Below are positions 35,768-44,683 of a stretch of DNA of 44,683 nt, in pieces. Both the position numbers and the translations under genes were made by a program. Below the pieces are notes generated by a model, which was given only the letters and a program-made list of their open reading frames with translations, was not told where the DNA came from and ran no database searches. This DNA is from Pelagibacterales bacterium SAG-MED49 (GTDB taxonomy: Bacteria > Pseudomonadota > Alphaproteobacteria > Pelagibacterales > Pelagibacteraceae), in the NCBI GenBank assembly GCA_014653365.1, contig JACWEQ010000011.1, positions 1-44,683 of the forward strand, read 5' to 3'. The first letter of the stretch is position 1; every line of letters starts with the position of its first letter.

Positions 35768-37151
35768 ACTAGCTAAATCTGAGATAATACACTTTGTAGG
35801 TATTGGCGGTATAGGAATGAGTGGTTTGTCCTTAATAATGAAAGGTAAGGGCTTTACAGTTCAGGGTAGCGATATAGCTAATAATAAAAATATTGAAAGA
35901 TTGAAAAAAGAAAAAATAAAGATTTCAATTGGACATAAAAAACAAAATATTAATAAAGCGACTATACTTGTTGTTTCTTCTGCAATTAAAAAAAGTAATC
36001 CAGAATTAATTGAGGCCAAAAAAAAACAACTACCAATTTATAAAAGGGGTGAAATGCTAGCAAATACAGTCTCTTTAACAAAAAATATTGTGGTAGTAGG
36101 ATCACATGGCAAAACAACCACAACTTCCCTAATAGCCTCAATTTTTCAAGAAACCAAAATAGATCCGACTATCATTAATGGTGGTGTAATCAATTCTATT
36201 AATAACTCGGCAAAACTTGGAAAAAGTGATTGGTCTATTTTAGAGGCTGATGAATCTGACGGAAGTTTTGTTCATATTCCTCCAACTTATTCAATAATTA
36301 CAAATATTGATAGGGAGCATATGGATTACTATAGTTCAATGAATGAACTTAATAAATATTTTATAAAGTTTGTAAATAAAGTTCCATCTTTTGGAAAATC
36401 ATTCATATGCATAGATGATACAAATAATAAAAAATTAATTACAAAACTAAAAAATAAAAATTTTTATACATATGGTATTGATATAAGATCAAATTTTTGT
36501 ATTAAAAATGTAAAACAATTTAGACAGCAATCAGAATTTGATTTAAAAATAATTTTACCAAATAAAAAAAATAGATTAATTAAAAAAATTAAAATCCCAT
36601 TATTGGGTATTCATAATATTAGAAATTCTGTAGCTGCAGCAGCATTATCAATGACTGTTGGATTATCAGTTTCAAGTGTAAAAAAAGGATTAAAAAATTT
36701 CAAAGGAGTGCAAAGAAGATTTAATAAAATTTTTACTTTCAACAAAGTAGATTTTTTTGATGATTATGCACATCATCCAACAGAAATTAAAGTTGTTTTA
36801 GATGGAGTAAATAGTGTCTATAAAGATTATGAAAAAATATGTGTTTTTCAACCACATAGAGTTTCAAGATTAAAAAATCTAAAAAAAGAATTTACTCATG
36901 CTTTTAAAGATGCAAATAAAGTAATTTTACTGCCGATTTATACTGCGGGTGAAAAAATTAAATTAGGTTTTAGTTATTTGAGTTTTGCAAAAGAAATTAT
37001 TAAAAACTCAAAAGTTAAATTATTTTTAGTAGATGATAAATTTCAATTAGCAAAATATATCAAGAATAATATACATGGAAAAAAAATAGTTATTGGGATG
37101 GGTGCAGGAACTATCTCAACATGGATGAGAGAACTACCTAAATTATTATAA
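35757..37151 (+). CDS. murC: UDP-MurNAc:L-alanine ligase MurC
   Basis: MurC adds the first L-alanine of the stem peptide. The 464 residues contain FVGIGGIGMSGLSLIM, the ATP loop GSHGKTTTTSLIA, EADESDGSFVH, NIDREHMDYY and DDYAHHPTEIKVVLDG. Length and order of domains are normal. Its position between murG and murB matches the standard dcw order. Confidence 0.97.
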   Translation: MKIKLAKSEIIHFVGIGGIGMSGLSLIMKGKGFTVQGSDIANNKNIERLKKEKIKISIGHKKQNINKATILVVSSAIKKSNPELIEAKKKQLPIYKRGEMLANTVSLTKNIVVVGSHGKTTTTSLIASIFQETKIDPTIINGGVINSINNSAKLGKSDWSILEADESDGSFVHIPPTYSIITNIDREHMDYYSSMNELNKYFIKFVNKVPSFGKSFICIDDTNNKKLITKLKNKNFYTYGIDIRSNFCIKNVKQFRQQSEFDLKIILPNKKNRLIKKIKIPLLGIHNIRNSVAAAALSMTVGLSVSSVKKGLKNFKGVQRRFNKIFTFNKVDFFDDYAHHPTEIKVVLDGVNSVYKDYEKICVFQPHRVSRLKNLKKEFTHAFKDANKVILLPIYTAGEKIKLGFSYLSFAKEIIKNSKVKLFLVDDKFQLAKYIKNNIHGKKIVIGMGAGTISTWMRELPKLL

Positions 37152-38050
37152 TGAGTATTAATTTAAAAGAATTGTCTTCAGAATTTAATAATCTAAAACT
37201 TGATTATGATTTAAAAAAAAAAAATTGGTTTAATATAGGTGGCAAAACTAAGATTTATTATAAAGCTGATAATTTAAAAGAATTAATTAAATTTTTAAAA
37301 AAAATTAATCAAGAAAAAATATTTGTTCTTGGTGGTGGCTCGAATACATTGATAACAGATCAAAAATATAATGGTGTTGTAATTAAGCTTTCCAATAATT
37401 TTAATAATATTTCACTTTTATCAGATGACATAATAATTGCTGGAAGTGCTGTTAGTGATAAATTGTTATCAGAATTTGCAAAAGACAATAGTTTGGGTGG
37501 ATTTGAATTTCTTTCATGCATACCTGGTACAGTAGGAGGAGGTATTAAGATGAATGCAGGGTGTTTTGGAAGGGAATTTAGAGATATCTTAATTTCTGTA
37601 CAAGCTATTACTAAATCAGGGCAAGTGATAACAATACCGGTAAAAGAAATTAATTTTAAGTATAGAGATAGTAAATTGTCTGATGATTTAATTTTTTTAA
37701 GTGCATCTTTTAAGGGATTTAAAAAAAATTTAAATTTGATTGAAAATGAAATGATTGAATTAAAGAAAAAAAAAGAACTAACACAACCAATTAGGATTAA
37801 GACAAGTGGAAGTACTTTTAAAAATCCATTAGATCAAACAAACAAAAAAGTTTGGGAATTAATAAAAGAGTCAGTTCCAATTGAAAAATCCTTTGGGGAT
37901 GCCTGTATTTCAAAAAAGCATTATAATTTTTTTGTAAATAAAGGGGATGCTAAGTTTGAGGATATGAAAAGATTGATTGAATTTGTATCGAAGAGTGTTT
38001 TAAAAAAAACTGGTGTTAAGTTAGAAACAGAAATTAAAATTTTAGAATAA
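37151..38050 (+). CDS. murB: UDP-N-acetylenolpyruvoylglucosamine reductase MurB
   Basis: MurB is the FAD/NADPH enzyme that completes UDP-MurNAc. The 299 residues fit the shorter class typical of alphaproteobacteria and Gram-positives. FAD-binding blocks are LGGGSNTLITD and FEFLSCIPGTVGGGIKMNAG; the catalytic serine region is KTSGSTFKNP, and the terminal acid lies in KLETEIKIL. Coupled to murC by a 1-nt overlap. Confidence 0.96.
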   Translation: MSINLKELSSEFNNLKLDYDLKKKNWFNIGGKTKIYYKADNLKELIKFLKKINQEKIFVLGGGSNTLITDQKYNGVVIKLSNNFNNISLLSDDIIIAGSAVSDKLLSEFAKDNSLGGFEFLSCIPGTVGGGIKMNAGCFGREFRDILISVQAITKSGQVITIPVKEINFKYRDSKLSDDLIFLSASFKGFKKNLNLIENEMIELKKKKELTQPIRIKTSGSTFKNPLDQTNKKVWELIKESVPIEKSFGDACISKKHYNFFVNKGDAKFEDMKRLIEFVSKSVLKKTGVKLETEIKILE

Positions 38051-38051
38051 A

Positions 38052-38966
38052 TTGAAAAAAAAAATACTTATACTTTCAGGGGGAATTTCAAAGGAAAGAT
38101 TGATTAGTCTTGACACAGGTTTTCAGGTTGCAAAAGAATTAAAAAAAAATGGGTATAAAATAAAAATTTCAGAACCCGATAATAATCTAGAAAAGAATAT
38201 TAAAGAATTTAAGCCATCAGTTATATTTAATGCATTACACGGTCAGTTTGGAGAAGATGGATATATTCAAACTATTCTAGAACAATATCAAATACCATAT
38301 ACGCATTCAGGACCAATCGCTTCATCTATAGCAATGGATAAAGAAATTTCAAAAAAAATTTTTATAAATAATAAAATTAATACTCCAAAATTTATTAAAT
38401 ATTCTTTTGATAAAAAGAGTACAAAATTAATAAAACAAATAAATGATAAGTTAAAATTTCCTGTTGTAGTAAAGCCAATAAATGAAGGTTCAAGTGTTAA
38501 TGTTTATATTTGTACAAAAAAAAATATAACAAAAATTTTAAAATCAATGGAAAGTTATAAAGAAGTAATGATTGAAGAATTTATTTCAGGTAGAGAGATT
38601 CAGGTTGCAATTATGGGTAATAAAAAACTGGGTGCGATTGAGCTTAAACCAAAAAGAAAATTTTATGACTATGATGCCAAGTATAATACTAATGCTAAAA
38701 CTCAACATATTATACCAGTAGAAATATCTAGAAATAAATTAAATGAAGTTATGAATATGGCCTTAAAAGCACATAAAGTTATTGCGTGTAGAGGTGTGAG
38801 TAGATCAGATTTTAAATTTTATAGAAATAAGTTTTATTTATTAGAAACTAATACCCAGCCTGGGATGACCAAACTGTCACTTGTACCTGAAATAGCAGCT
38901 TATAAAGGAATAAGTTTTATAAAATTAATTGAATGGATTTTAAAAGATGCATCAACGAAAAGGTAA
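38052..38966 (+). CDS. ddl: D-alanine--D-alanine ligase
   Basis: Ddl supplies the D-Ala-D-Ala dipeptide used by the MurF half of the fusion. The ATP-grasp protein has 304 residues, starting at TTG (38052), which directly gives the usual KKKILILSGGISKER. Motifs: NALHGQFGEDG, KPINEGSSVNVYI, EEFISGREIQVA, and the Mg-binding ETNTQPGMTKLSLVPEIA. It overlaps ftsQ by 20 nt, a typical ddl-ftsQ junction. Confidence 0.96.
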   Translation: MKKKILILSGGISKERLISLDTGFQVAKELKKNGYKIKISEPDNNLEKNIKEFKPSVIFNALHGQFGEDGYIQTILEQYQIPYTHSGPIASSIAMDKEISKKIFINNKINTPKFIKYSFDKKSTKLIKQINDKLKFPVVVKPINEGSSVNVYICTKKNITKILKSMESYKEVMIEEFISGREIQVAIMGNKKLGAIELKPKRKFYDYDAKYNTNAKTQHIIPVEISRNKLNEVMNMALKAHKVIACRGVSRSDFKFYRNKFYLLETNTQPGMTKLSLVPEIAAYKGISFIKLIEWILKDASTKR

Positions 38967-39618
38967 AAAAATTTTAATTTATTTTTTTTTATTACTTTCG
39001 GTTGGCTCAATTAATAATATTGGATTAAGTAATTTAAAATTCAAAGAAATTGATAATATTAATGTTGTTGGCTTGAATGATTATGATAATGTAATTTTAT
39101 TGCAAAAAATTAAAGAATTAAATTTAGGTAATATATTTTTAATTAACAAAAAAGAAATTATAAACCTGATTAATCAAAATACCTTAGTTGAAAAATATAA
39201 TATTTCTAAAAAATATCCATCGTCTTTAGATATTAATATTCAAAAAACAAAATTTTTAGCAAGAATCAATAATAATGGTAAAGTATTTCTAGTCGGTTCT
39301 AATGGAAAATTATCTAAAAATGATTTTTCAAACAATGAATTACCATTCATCTTTGGCAAACCAGATATTAATGAATTTTTAAATTTTAAAAAAATTATAG
39401 ATCAATCTAAATTCTCGTATAACGAAATTACAAATCTATATTTTTTTCCTTCTAAAAGATGGGATCTAGAACTTAGAAATAATAGAATAATTAAATTATC
39501 TCAAAATTTCACCAAAGAATCATTAGAGCTTGTATTAGAGTTTTTGCATGATAATGATTTTAAAGATAACAAGATTGTTGATGCTAGAATTAAAAATCAA
39601 ATTATTTTAAATGATTGA
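38947..39618 (+). CDS. ftsQ: Divisome protein FtsQ
   Basis: FtsQ links early and late division proteins with FtsL and FtsB. The 223 residues comprise a short basic cytoplasmic tail, one membrane span at about 8-25, a POTRA-like domain (FKEIDNINVVGLNDYDNVILLQKIKELN... YPSSLDINIQKTKFLARI) and a beta domain containing FLVGSNGKL and WDLELRNN. Identity is low but topology, size and place between ddl and the ftsA slot are decisive. It overlaps the next gene by 8 nt. Confidence 0.88.
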   Translation: MHQRKGKKILIYFFLLLSVGSINNIGLSNLKFKEIDNINVVGLNDYDNVILLQKIKELNLGNIFLINKKEIINLINQNTLVEKYNISKKYPSSLDINIQKTKFLARINNNGKVFLVGSNGKLSKNDFSNNELPFIFGKPDINEFLNFKKIIDQSKFSYNEITNLYFFPSKRWDLELRNNRIIKLSQNFTKESLELVLEFLHDNDFKDNKIVDARIKNQIILND

Positions 39619-40312
39619 AGATTTAGATTTTGAAACTTATCTCTATATTTCAAAGGATAAATTCCAAATTTTTGTACTTAATAAAAAAAAACTAAAAAAT
39701 TTGTATAGTCAAGAATTAAAAATTGATCATCAATTTGATTTTAAGGACCTTAATATACTTTTAAATTTTCTTGATAAAAACATTTATAAAATTGAAAAAT
39801 TAATAGGTAATTTTATTAAAAATATTATTCTAATAGTAGAAAATAAAAAAAACTTAGAAATTAATATGGGTATAAAAAAGAATTATGAAACCTCACTGAA
39901 ACAAAAAAGTTTTACTAGTAATTTGACTGAGCTTAAAGATTTATTTAAAAAAAACTACCAAGACCAGACTATAATGCATATGTGTATAATAAATTATATT
40001 ATTGATGGCAAAAGATATTCTTCTTTTGATAGTAAGCTAATCAACGATTATTTTTGTATTGAAGTAAGTTTTATTGTAATTGATAATAAATTAGTTTTTG
40101 CGTTTGATAATGCGTTAGAAAAATATCAAATTAAAATTAAACAATATATGTGCGGGAATTACATGAATAATTTTATAGGTGATACTGGTGATGAAATTTC
40201 TATAATTGCAAATAAGTTAAGAAATGGTTTAAATATTAATGAAATTACTTTTGTTCCTAAACTTAAGGAAAATAAGGGTTTTTTTGAAAAATTTTTTCAA
40301 CTATTTAGTTAA
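39611..40312 (+). CDS. Reduced FtsA-like protein lacking the ATPase core
   Basis: The 233-residue product sits exactly where ftsA belongs. By eye it lines up with the front of FtsA. Residues about 8-90 match subdomain 1A (strand-strand, then helix DLNILLNFLDKNIYKIEKLI and IILIVENKKNLEINMGIK, like the helix and LALSGKHISCQNEIGMV of E. coli). Residues about 105-190 match the 1C/SHS2 domain (IMHMCIINYIIDGKRY for VLHVIPQEYAIDY, then a strand-helix ending KYQIKIKQYMCGNY). The phosphate loops and DIGGGT of 2A/2B are missing. The last residues, NKGFFEKFFQLFS, could form the amphipathic membrane helix that ends normal FtsA. It would then be an anchor or scaffold without ATP binding. The homology is remote and needs a profile or structure test. 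Confidence 0.6.
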   Translation: MIEDLDFETYLYISKDKFQIFVLNKKKLKNLYSQELKIDHQFDFKDLNILLNFLDKNIYKIEKLIGNFIKNIILIVENKKNLEINMGIKKNYETSLKQKSFTSNLTELKDLFKKNYQDQTIMHMCIINYIIDGKRYSSFDSKLINDYFCIEVSFIVIDNKLVFAFDNALEKYQIKIKQYMCGNYMNNFIGDTGDEISIIANKLRNGLNINEITFVPKLKENKGFFEKFFQLFS

Positions 40313-40376
40313 TATTGTTTTTTATAGTAATATTAGTTGTTTTTGCAATTAAATAAAATGCAATTACAAGCTAGCT

Positions 40377-41297
40377 GTGTCTTATTTAACTCAAAAAACT
40401 GTTAAAAGTAATATTTCATTTAATGGTGTTGCATTGCATAGTGGTTTAGATGTTAACATCTGTATCAAACCAGCTGAACCTAACTTTGGTATAGTTTTTA
40501 AAAGAGTTGATTTAAAAATTGATAATTTGGTTTATCCAAATTTTATGAATGTTACTAATACATCATTAAATACGACTGTAGAAAATGATTTTGGTGTTAA
40601 GGTATCAACTATTGAACATTTAATGGGAGCTTTGTTTGGCTTAGGTATTGATAATGCTATAATTGAAATTGACAACGTAGAGGTTCCAATCCTTGATGGT
40701 TCAGCAAAAGAATTTATTGAAAAAATAATAGTTGCAGGTGTTGATGTAAGCGAAACCCCAATAAAAATTATTAAGATAAACAAAGAAATCAAATATTCTG
40801 AAGGTGAAAGAATGATTTCTATTAAACCATCTGCTTTGAGTTTAGAAATTGACTTTCAGCTTAAATATAAAAACCAAATAATTGGAAATCAAGGAAATAT
40901 AGTTAAAGTTTATGAGGATGATTTAACTAATATTTATAACTCTAGAACATATTGTTTATTTGAAGATATTGAATTTATTAAAAAAAATGGCTTAGCAAAA
41001 GGTGGTAGTTTAAAAAATGCTATTGTTGTAAAAGATAATGAAATTTTAAATCCAGAAGGACTAAGAAACGACAAAGAATTTGTTAATCATAAAATATTAG
41101 ATTGTATTGGAGACCTTTATACTTCAGGCTATAGAATTATTGGCGGAGTAAAATGTTCACAAGGAGGACACTATTTAACAAATCAGTTATTGAGAAAAGT
41201 CTTTCAAAATAAAGAAAATTTTTCAATTTTAGAAATTAAAGAAAAAAACCTTCCACACACGCTTATCAATAAAAATTTGTTGAGATCTATAGCTTAA
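40377..41297 (+). CDS. lpxC: UDP-3-O-acyl-N-acetylglucosamine deacetylase LpxC
   Basis: LpxC performs the committed step of lipid A synthesis, which shows that this organism makes a Gram-negative outer membrane. The 306 residues begin QKTVKSNISFNGVALHSG after a GTG start. Zinc ligands lie in TIEHLMGALFGLG and in VNHKILDCIGDLY; the general-base region is GGSLKNAIVV and the late histidine is in GGHYLTNQLL. A 64-nt gap separates it from the FtsA-like gene, so it may have its own promoter. In many alphaproteobacteria it follows ftsZ. Confidence 0.97.
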   Translation: MSYLTQKTVKSNISFNGVALHSGLDVNICIKPAEPNFGIVFKRVDLKIDNLVYPNFMNVTNTSLNTTVENDFGVKVSTIEHLMGALFGLGIDNAIIEIDNVEVPILDGSAKEFIEKIIVAGVDVSETPIKIIKINKEIKYSEGERMISIKPSALSLEIDFQLKYKNQIIGNQGNIVKVYEDDLTNIYNSRTYCLFEDIEFIKKNGLAKGGSLKNAIVVKDNEILNPEGLRNDKEFVNHKILDCIGDLYTSGYRIIGGVKCSQGGHYLTNQLLRKVFQNKENFSILEIKEKNLPHTLINKNLLRSIA

Positions 41298-41352
41298 ATA
41301 GTAAAGAAAACTTTTAAATTATTGTTTAAGTAAGTATAAACTTAAAATATTT

Positions 41353-42201
41353 ATGAATAAGTTTTTTTTGTTTATTGCCTTGTTTGTTATTTTAATATCT
41401 TGTTCAAAAGAAGAAATTAAAGAATCTATTATTAAAGAAAAAAGTTTAGATCTTCAGGTCCTTGAGGCATACCAGGAAGGAGTAGAAAGTTTAGAAACTG
41501 GAGATGTTCTTTATGCTGCAAAAAAATTTAATGAAGCTGAAACTTTATTCCCACAGTCTGAATGGGCTCCAAAATCAGCCTTAATGGCAGCTTATGCGTA
41601 TTATACTCAAGATTATTATACAGACACTATAGCGGAGCTAGAAAGGTTTATACGTGTTTATCCTTTAAATAAAAATTTAGACTATGTTTATTATTTATTA
41701 GGTGTTTCATATTACGAACAAATTGTAGATGAAAAAAAAGATTTACAATCAATTATAAAAGCCAAAGAATATTTTAAAATTGTAAGTAAAAATTATCAAA
41801 ATACCAACTATTCATTAGATGCAGAATATAAAATTGATTTAGTGAATGACATTCTTGCTTCTAAAGAAATGTATATAGGAAGATATTATTTTGATAAGAA
41901 AAAATGGATACCTGCTATTAATAGATTTAGAACAGTTATCGATGATTATGAAACAACGATATATGCGCAGGAAGCATTGCATAGATTGGTTGAAGTACAT
42001 TATATACTTGGACTAAAAGATGAAGCTAAAAAATACGCAAAGCTTTTAGGTTATAATTATCAATCTTCAAAATGGTATGAGAAATCTTATAGCGTTTTTG
42101 ATAAAGAATATAAAGAAAATGTAAAAAAAAGAGATAAAAAAAGAAGTAAGAAAAATAAAACTCTTAAAAAAATAAAATCTTTATTTAGTTTAGATGGATA
42201 A
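41353..42201 (+). CDS. bamD: Outer-membrane assembly lipoprotein BamD
   Basis: BamD is the essential TPR lipoprotein of the BAM complex. The 282 residues start with a lipoprotein signal (MNKFFLFIALFVILISC, lipobox cysteine 17). TPR-like repeats follow: AYQEGVESLETGDVLYAAKKFNEAETLFP, then ELERFIRVYPLNKNLDYVYYLLGVSYY, and later YYFDKKKWIPAINRFRTVIDDY. The C-terminus is strongly basic. The lpxC-bamD-ligA order is one I recall from alphaproteobacteria (there often via recN). It overlaps ligA by 8 nt. Confidence 0.93.
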   Translation: MNKFFLFIALFVILISCSKEEIKESIIKEKSLDLQVLEAYQEGVESLETGDVLYAAKKFNEAETLFPQSEWAPKSALMAAYAYYTQDYYTDTIAELERFIRVYPLNKNLDYVYYLLGVSYYEQIVDEKKDLQSIIKAKEYFKIVSKNYQNTNYSLDAEYKIDLVNDILASKEMYIGRYYFDKKKWIPAINRFRTVIDDYETTIYAQEALHRLVEVHYILGLKDEAKKYAKLLGYNYQSSKWYEKSYSVFDKEYKENVKKRDKKRSKKNKTLKKIKSLFSLDG

Positions 42202-44224
42202 AAAAGAAATAAAGGAACAATATCTAAAAAAGATTAGTTTAGTTAATAAATATAATAAATACTACTATGACAATAATAAACCTTTAGTAAATGATAAGGT
42301 TTATGATGATTTAAAAAATAATATTTTATTATTAGAAAAGAAATATAGTTTTCTTAAATCTAAGCAATCTCCATCAGAGACCGTAGGTTACAAACCTTCC
42401 AAAAGTTTTAAAAAAGCATTACATAGAACACCTATGCTTTCGCTAGCAAACGCATTTAGTGAAGAGGATCTTTTAAATTTTGAAAAAAGAATCATAAATT
42501 TTATTTCAGAAAAAAGTAACTTTAAAATTTCATATAGTGCTGAACCTAAAATTGATGGTATTTCAGCATCTTTAACTTATAAAGATGGAAATTTAATAAA
42601 AGGGTTATCAAGAGGAGATGGTAAAGAAGGGGAAGATATAACAGCCAATATTTTAACAATTAAAGATATACCAAAAAAAATTTTAAAAAAAAATTTTCCA
42701 GAGGAAATAGATATTAGAGGTGAAGTATTTATTCAAAATAGTGATTTTCAAGTTTTAAAAGAAAAATTTGCAAATCCAAGGAATGCCGCATCAGGATCAT
42801 TAAGACAAAAAAATCCAGATGATACCAGTAAAATTCCTCTAAAATTTATTGCTTACACTTTTGGTTATGAAAAAGGATTAAAAGTTGAAAATCAATCTAA
42901 ATATCTAGAAAAGTTAAATGAGTGGGGCTTTAAAACAAACCCACTTAATAAACTAATTACTGGAGTAAAAAATTTATTAATTAATTATAGTGAAATTGAA
43001 AAAAAAAGATCAGAAATAGATTTTGATATTGATGGAATTGTCTACAAAATTGATGATTTTAAGCTTCAAAAAAGACTAGGTAATGTTGCAAATGCTCCAA
43101 GATGGGCAATAGCTCATAAATTTTCATCAAATAAAGGAGTTTCTGTAATCAAAAATATTGAAATTCAAATTGGAAGAACGGGAGCATTAACTCCAGTTGC
43201 AAAAATAAAACCTATTAATATAGGCGGTGTATTAGTGTCGAATGCCACATTACATAATGAAGATGAAATAGACAGAAAAGATATAAGAATTGGTGATACC
43301 GTTACAGTAGAAAGAGCTGGAGATGTTATTCCTCACATATTATCTGTTGATTTAAAAAAAAGATCAAAAGATATCAAAAAATTTATTTTTCCAAAAGATT
43401 GTCCTTCATGTGGATCAAAAACAATTAAAGAATTTAACATTCTAACAAAAAAAAAGGATGCGGTCAGAAGATGTACGAGTGAAGGTTACGAGTGTGAAAA
43501 AATTACTATTGAAAAATTAAAACATTTTGTTTCTAAAGAAGCACTAAATATAGATGGATTTGGAAAAAAAATAGTTGAAAATTTTTATGAATTCAAATTT
43601 ATAAAATTGCCACAAGATATTTTTAAATTGGACTTTAAAAAAATTGAAAAATTAGATGGTTGGGGTAGATTATCAGTTGAAAATTTAAGATATGCAATAA
43701 ATGAAAAAAAAAATATTTCTATAGAGAGATTAATTTATTCACTAGGTATCAGACATATTGGCTTAGAAAATGCAAAACTAATTTCAAAACATTTTAAATC
43801 ATTTTCTAAATTTAAAGCTTTATCTAAGACTGAAAAATATAATGAATTATTAAATATTGATGGGATTGGCGAAACACAAGTAAATTCTATAAAAATTTTT
43901 TTTTCTAAAAAAATAAATCTAGATGTTTTAAATCAGCTTTCAGAAATCCTAGATATTAAAGATGTTACTGAAGATAATAAGAATGGAAAACTAAAAAATA
44001 AAACATTTATGATAACAGGAAAACTAAATGGAATAAGTAGAGCTGAAGTTAAATCATTAATAGAAGAAAATACAGGTACAGTTGTCAGCAGTGTTTCAAA
44101 AAAACTAAATTATTTAATTATTGGTGAAAAACCAACAAAAAGAAAGATGGAAGCTGCAAAAAACTTAAAGATAATAACCTTAGATCAAAAACAATTTCTA
44201 ACTTTATTAAATAAAACTAGCTAA
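42194..44224 (+). CDS. ligA: NAD-dependent DNA ligase LigA
   Basis: LigA seals nicks in replication and repair. The 676 residues contain domain Ia, the adenylation domain with catalytic K119 in AEPKIDG and HRTPMLSLANAF, and an OB domain with IGRTGALTPVAKI. A four-cysteine zinc finger follows (CPSCG near 403, then Cys near 427 and 433). Then come helix-hairpin-helix repeats (LDGWG, GIRHIG, IDGIGE) and a C-terminal BRCT domain (KTFMITGKLNGISRAEVKSLIEE). All parts are present. Its last 18 nt overlap the convergent aminopeptidase gene. Confidence 0.98.
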   Translation: MDKKEIKEQYLKKISLVNKYNKYYYDNNKPLVNDKVYDDLKNNILLLEKKYSFLKSKQSPSETVGYKPSKSFKKALHRTPMLSLANAFSEEDLLNFEKRIINFISEKSNFKISYSAEPKIDGISASLTYKDGNLIKGLSRGDGKEGEDITANILTIKDIPKKILKKNFPEEIDIRGEVFIQNSDFQVLKEKFANPRNAASGSLRQKNPDDTSKIPLKFIAYTFGYEKGLKVENQSKYLEKLNEWGFKTNPLNKLITGVKNLLINYSEIEKKRSEIDFDIDGIVYKIDDFKLQKRLGNVANAPRWAIAHKFSSNKGVSVIKNIEIQIGRTGALTPVAKIKPINIGGVLVSNATLHNEDEIDRKDIRIGDTVTVERAGDVIPHILSVDLKKRSKDIKKFIFPKDCPSCGSKTIKEFNILTKKKDAVRRCTSEGYECEKITIEKLKHFVSKEALNIDGFGKKIVENFYEFKFIKLPQDIFKLDFKKIEKLDGWGRLSVENLRYAINEKKNISIERLIYSLGIRHIGLENAKLISKHFKSFSKFKALSKTEKYNELLNIDGIGETQVNSIKIFFSKKINLDVLNQLSEILDIKDVTEDNKNGKLKNKTFMITGKLNGISRAEVKSLIEENTGTVVSSVSKKLNYLIIGEKPTKRKMEAAKNLKIITLDQKQFLTLLNKTS

Positions 44225-44683
44225 CCATCTTCTTTCCTTTAAATTTAAATACTTTGATATTTTAGAGTAAACATTCATATGATATTTAAATAGATAAGTC
44301 TTTTCTGATGAGGATAAAAGTTTCTGATTAATTAATTCTTTTTCTATTGGTGCAAGTGTTAAATTTTCAAAAAATATTTCTTTTCTTACTTTTTTAACAA
44401 ATACTAAATTTTCAATTCGAATTCCAAAATTGTCTTTTTTGTAAAAACCTGGTTCATTGCTTAAAATCATTCCTTCTTTAATTTTAACTTTATTTATTTT
44501 TGATATCGATTGTGGCCCTTCGTGAACATTAAGAAAAAAACCAACCCCATGTCCTGTACCATGGGAATAATCTAGGTTACTTTCTTTAAGAAATTTACGA
44601 GCTCTTTTGTCTATCTTACTTCCAATATTGTCTTTTTTTAAATTGGTTTTAGCTACTGCGATATGACCTTTTAGCACTTTTGT
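44207..44683 (-). CDS. pepP: Xaa-Pro aminopeptidase (M24 family), C-terminal part, 5' end outside window
   Basis: The frame runs open to the window edge (a GTG at 44677 is internal, not the true start). About 158 residues of the pita-bread metallopeptidase are visible: DYSHGTGHGVGFFLNVHEGPQ with metal-binding and catalytic histidines, ILSNEPGFYKKDNFGIRIENL with the metal-binding Glu residues, and a C-terminal tail ending NLKERRWLASF. It cleaves N-terminal residues that precede proline. It converges on ligA with an 18-nt overlap of coding ends. Confidence 0.92.
   Translation of the reverse strand, partial: TKVLKGHIAVAKTNLKKDNIGSKIDKRARKFLKESNLDYSHGTGHGVGFFLNVHEGPQSISKINKVKIKEGMILSNEPGFYKKDNFGIRIENLVFVKKVRKEIFFENLTLAPIEKELINQKLLSSSEKTYLFKYHMNVYSKISKYLNLKERRWLASFI

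Overview
The window looks like a streamlined, very AT-rich alphaproteobacterial chromosome, most likely from the SAR11 / Pelagibacterales group. This rests on base composition by eye, A/T-rich codon use, tiny or negative intergenic gaps, mostly weak ribosome binding sites, and the neighbourhoods (carAB; yqeY-dnaG-rpoD; Anbu with ATP-grasp; a dcw cluster running into lpxC-bamD-ligA). No database search was possible, so the taxonomy is inference.

Layout. 1-3964 (minus): trxB, an atypical SDR, a crystallin J1 / ADP-ribosylglycohydrolase-like protein, then a broken junction where the front of a DFR-like reductase runs out of frame into the back two-thirds of an aspartate-type aminotransferase, then the start of an NAD-binding protein cut by the window edge. 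3986-5592 (plus): an ELM1-family protein coupled to a 2OG-Fe(II) oxygenase-like protein. 5595-7879: Anbu (proteasome-like peptidase) divergent from a circularly permuted ATP-grasp protein. 7883-12278 (minus): carA-carB with a recognisable promoter. 12406-16618 (plus): yqeY, dnaG, rpoD and a structurally odd tRNA-Val(GAC). 16645-18654 (minus): a large glutaminase with C-terminal ankyrin repeats. 18906-20044: a CAU tRNA (probably Ile2) whose 3' half is repeated about 1.06 kb downstream, bracketing a single exported hydrolase gene. 20052-21965 (minus): a small membrane protein, mlaC and mlaA. 22036-23180: ampD and the RNase P RNA.

23314-42201 holds the cell-division and wall cluster. A near-consensus promoter overlaps three 10-bp-spaced MraZ boxes, followed by mraZ, ftsZ, rsmH, ftsL, ftsI, a murE-murF fusion, mraY, murD, ftsW, murG, murC, murB, ddl, ftsQ, a shrunken FtsA-like gene, lpxC and bamD. 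ligA follows, and pepP converges from the right edge. Most genes from rsmH to ftsQ/ftsA overlap or abut, so translation is probably coupled. Together they build lipid II, cross-link septal peptidoglycan, assemble the Z ring and start lipid A synthesis.

The most notable points are: (i) the ftsA slot holds a 233-residue protein that matches only the N-terminal 1A/1C part of FtsA plus a C-terminal amphipathic tail, with no ATPase core; (ii) ftsZ has moved to the front of the cluster, directly behind mraZ; (iii) the tRNA-bracketed one-gene cassette; (iv) a tRNA-Val with non-canonical D and T loops; and (v) the chimeric reductase/aminotransferase junction.
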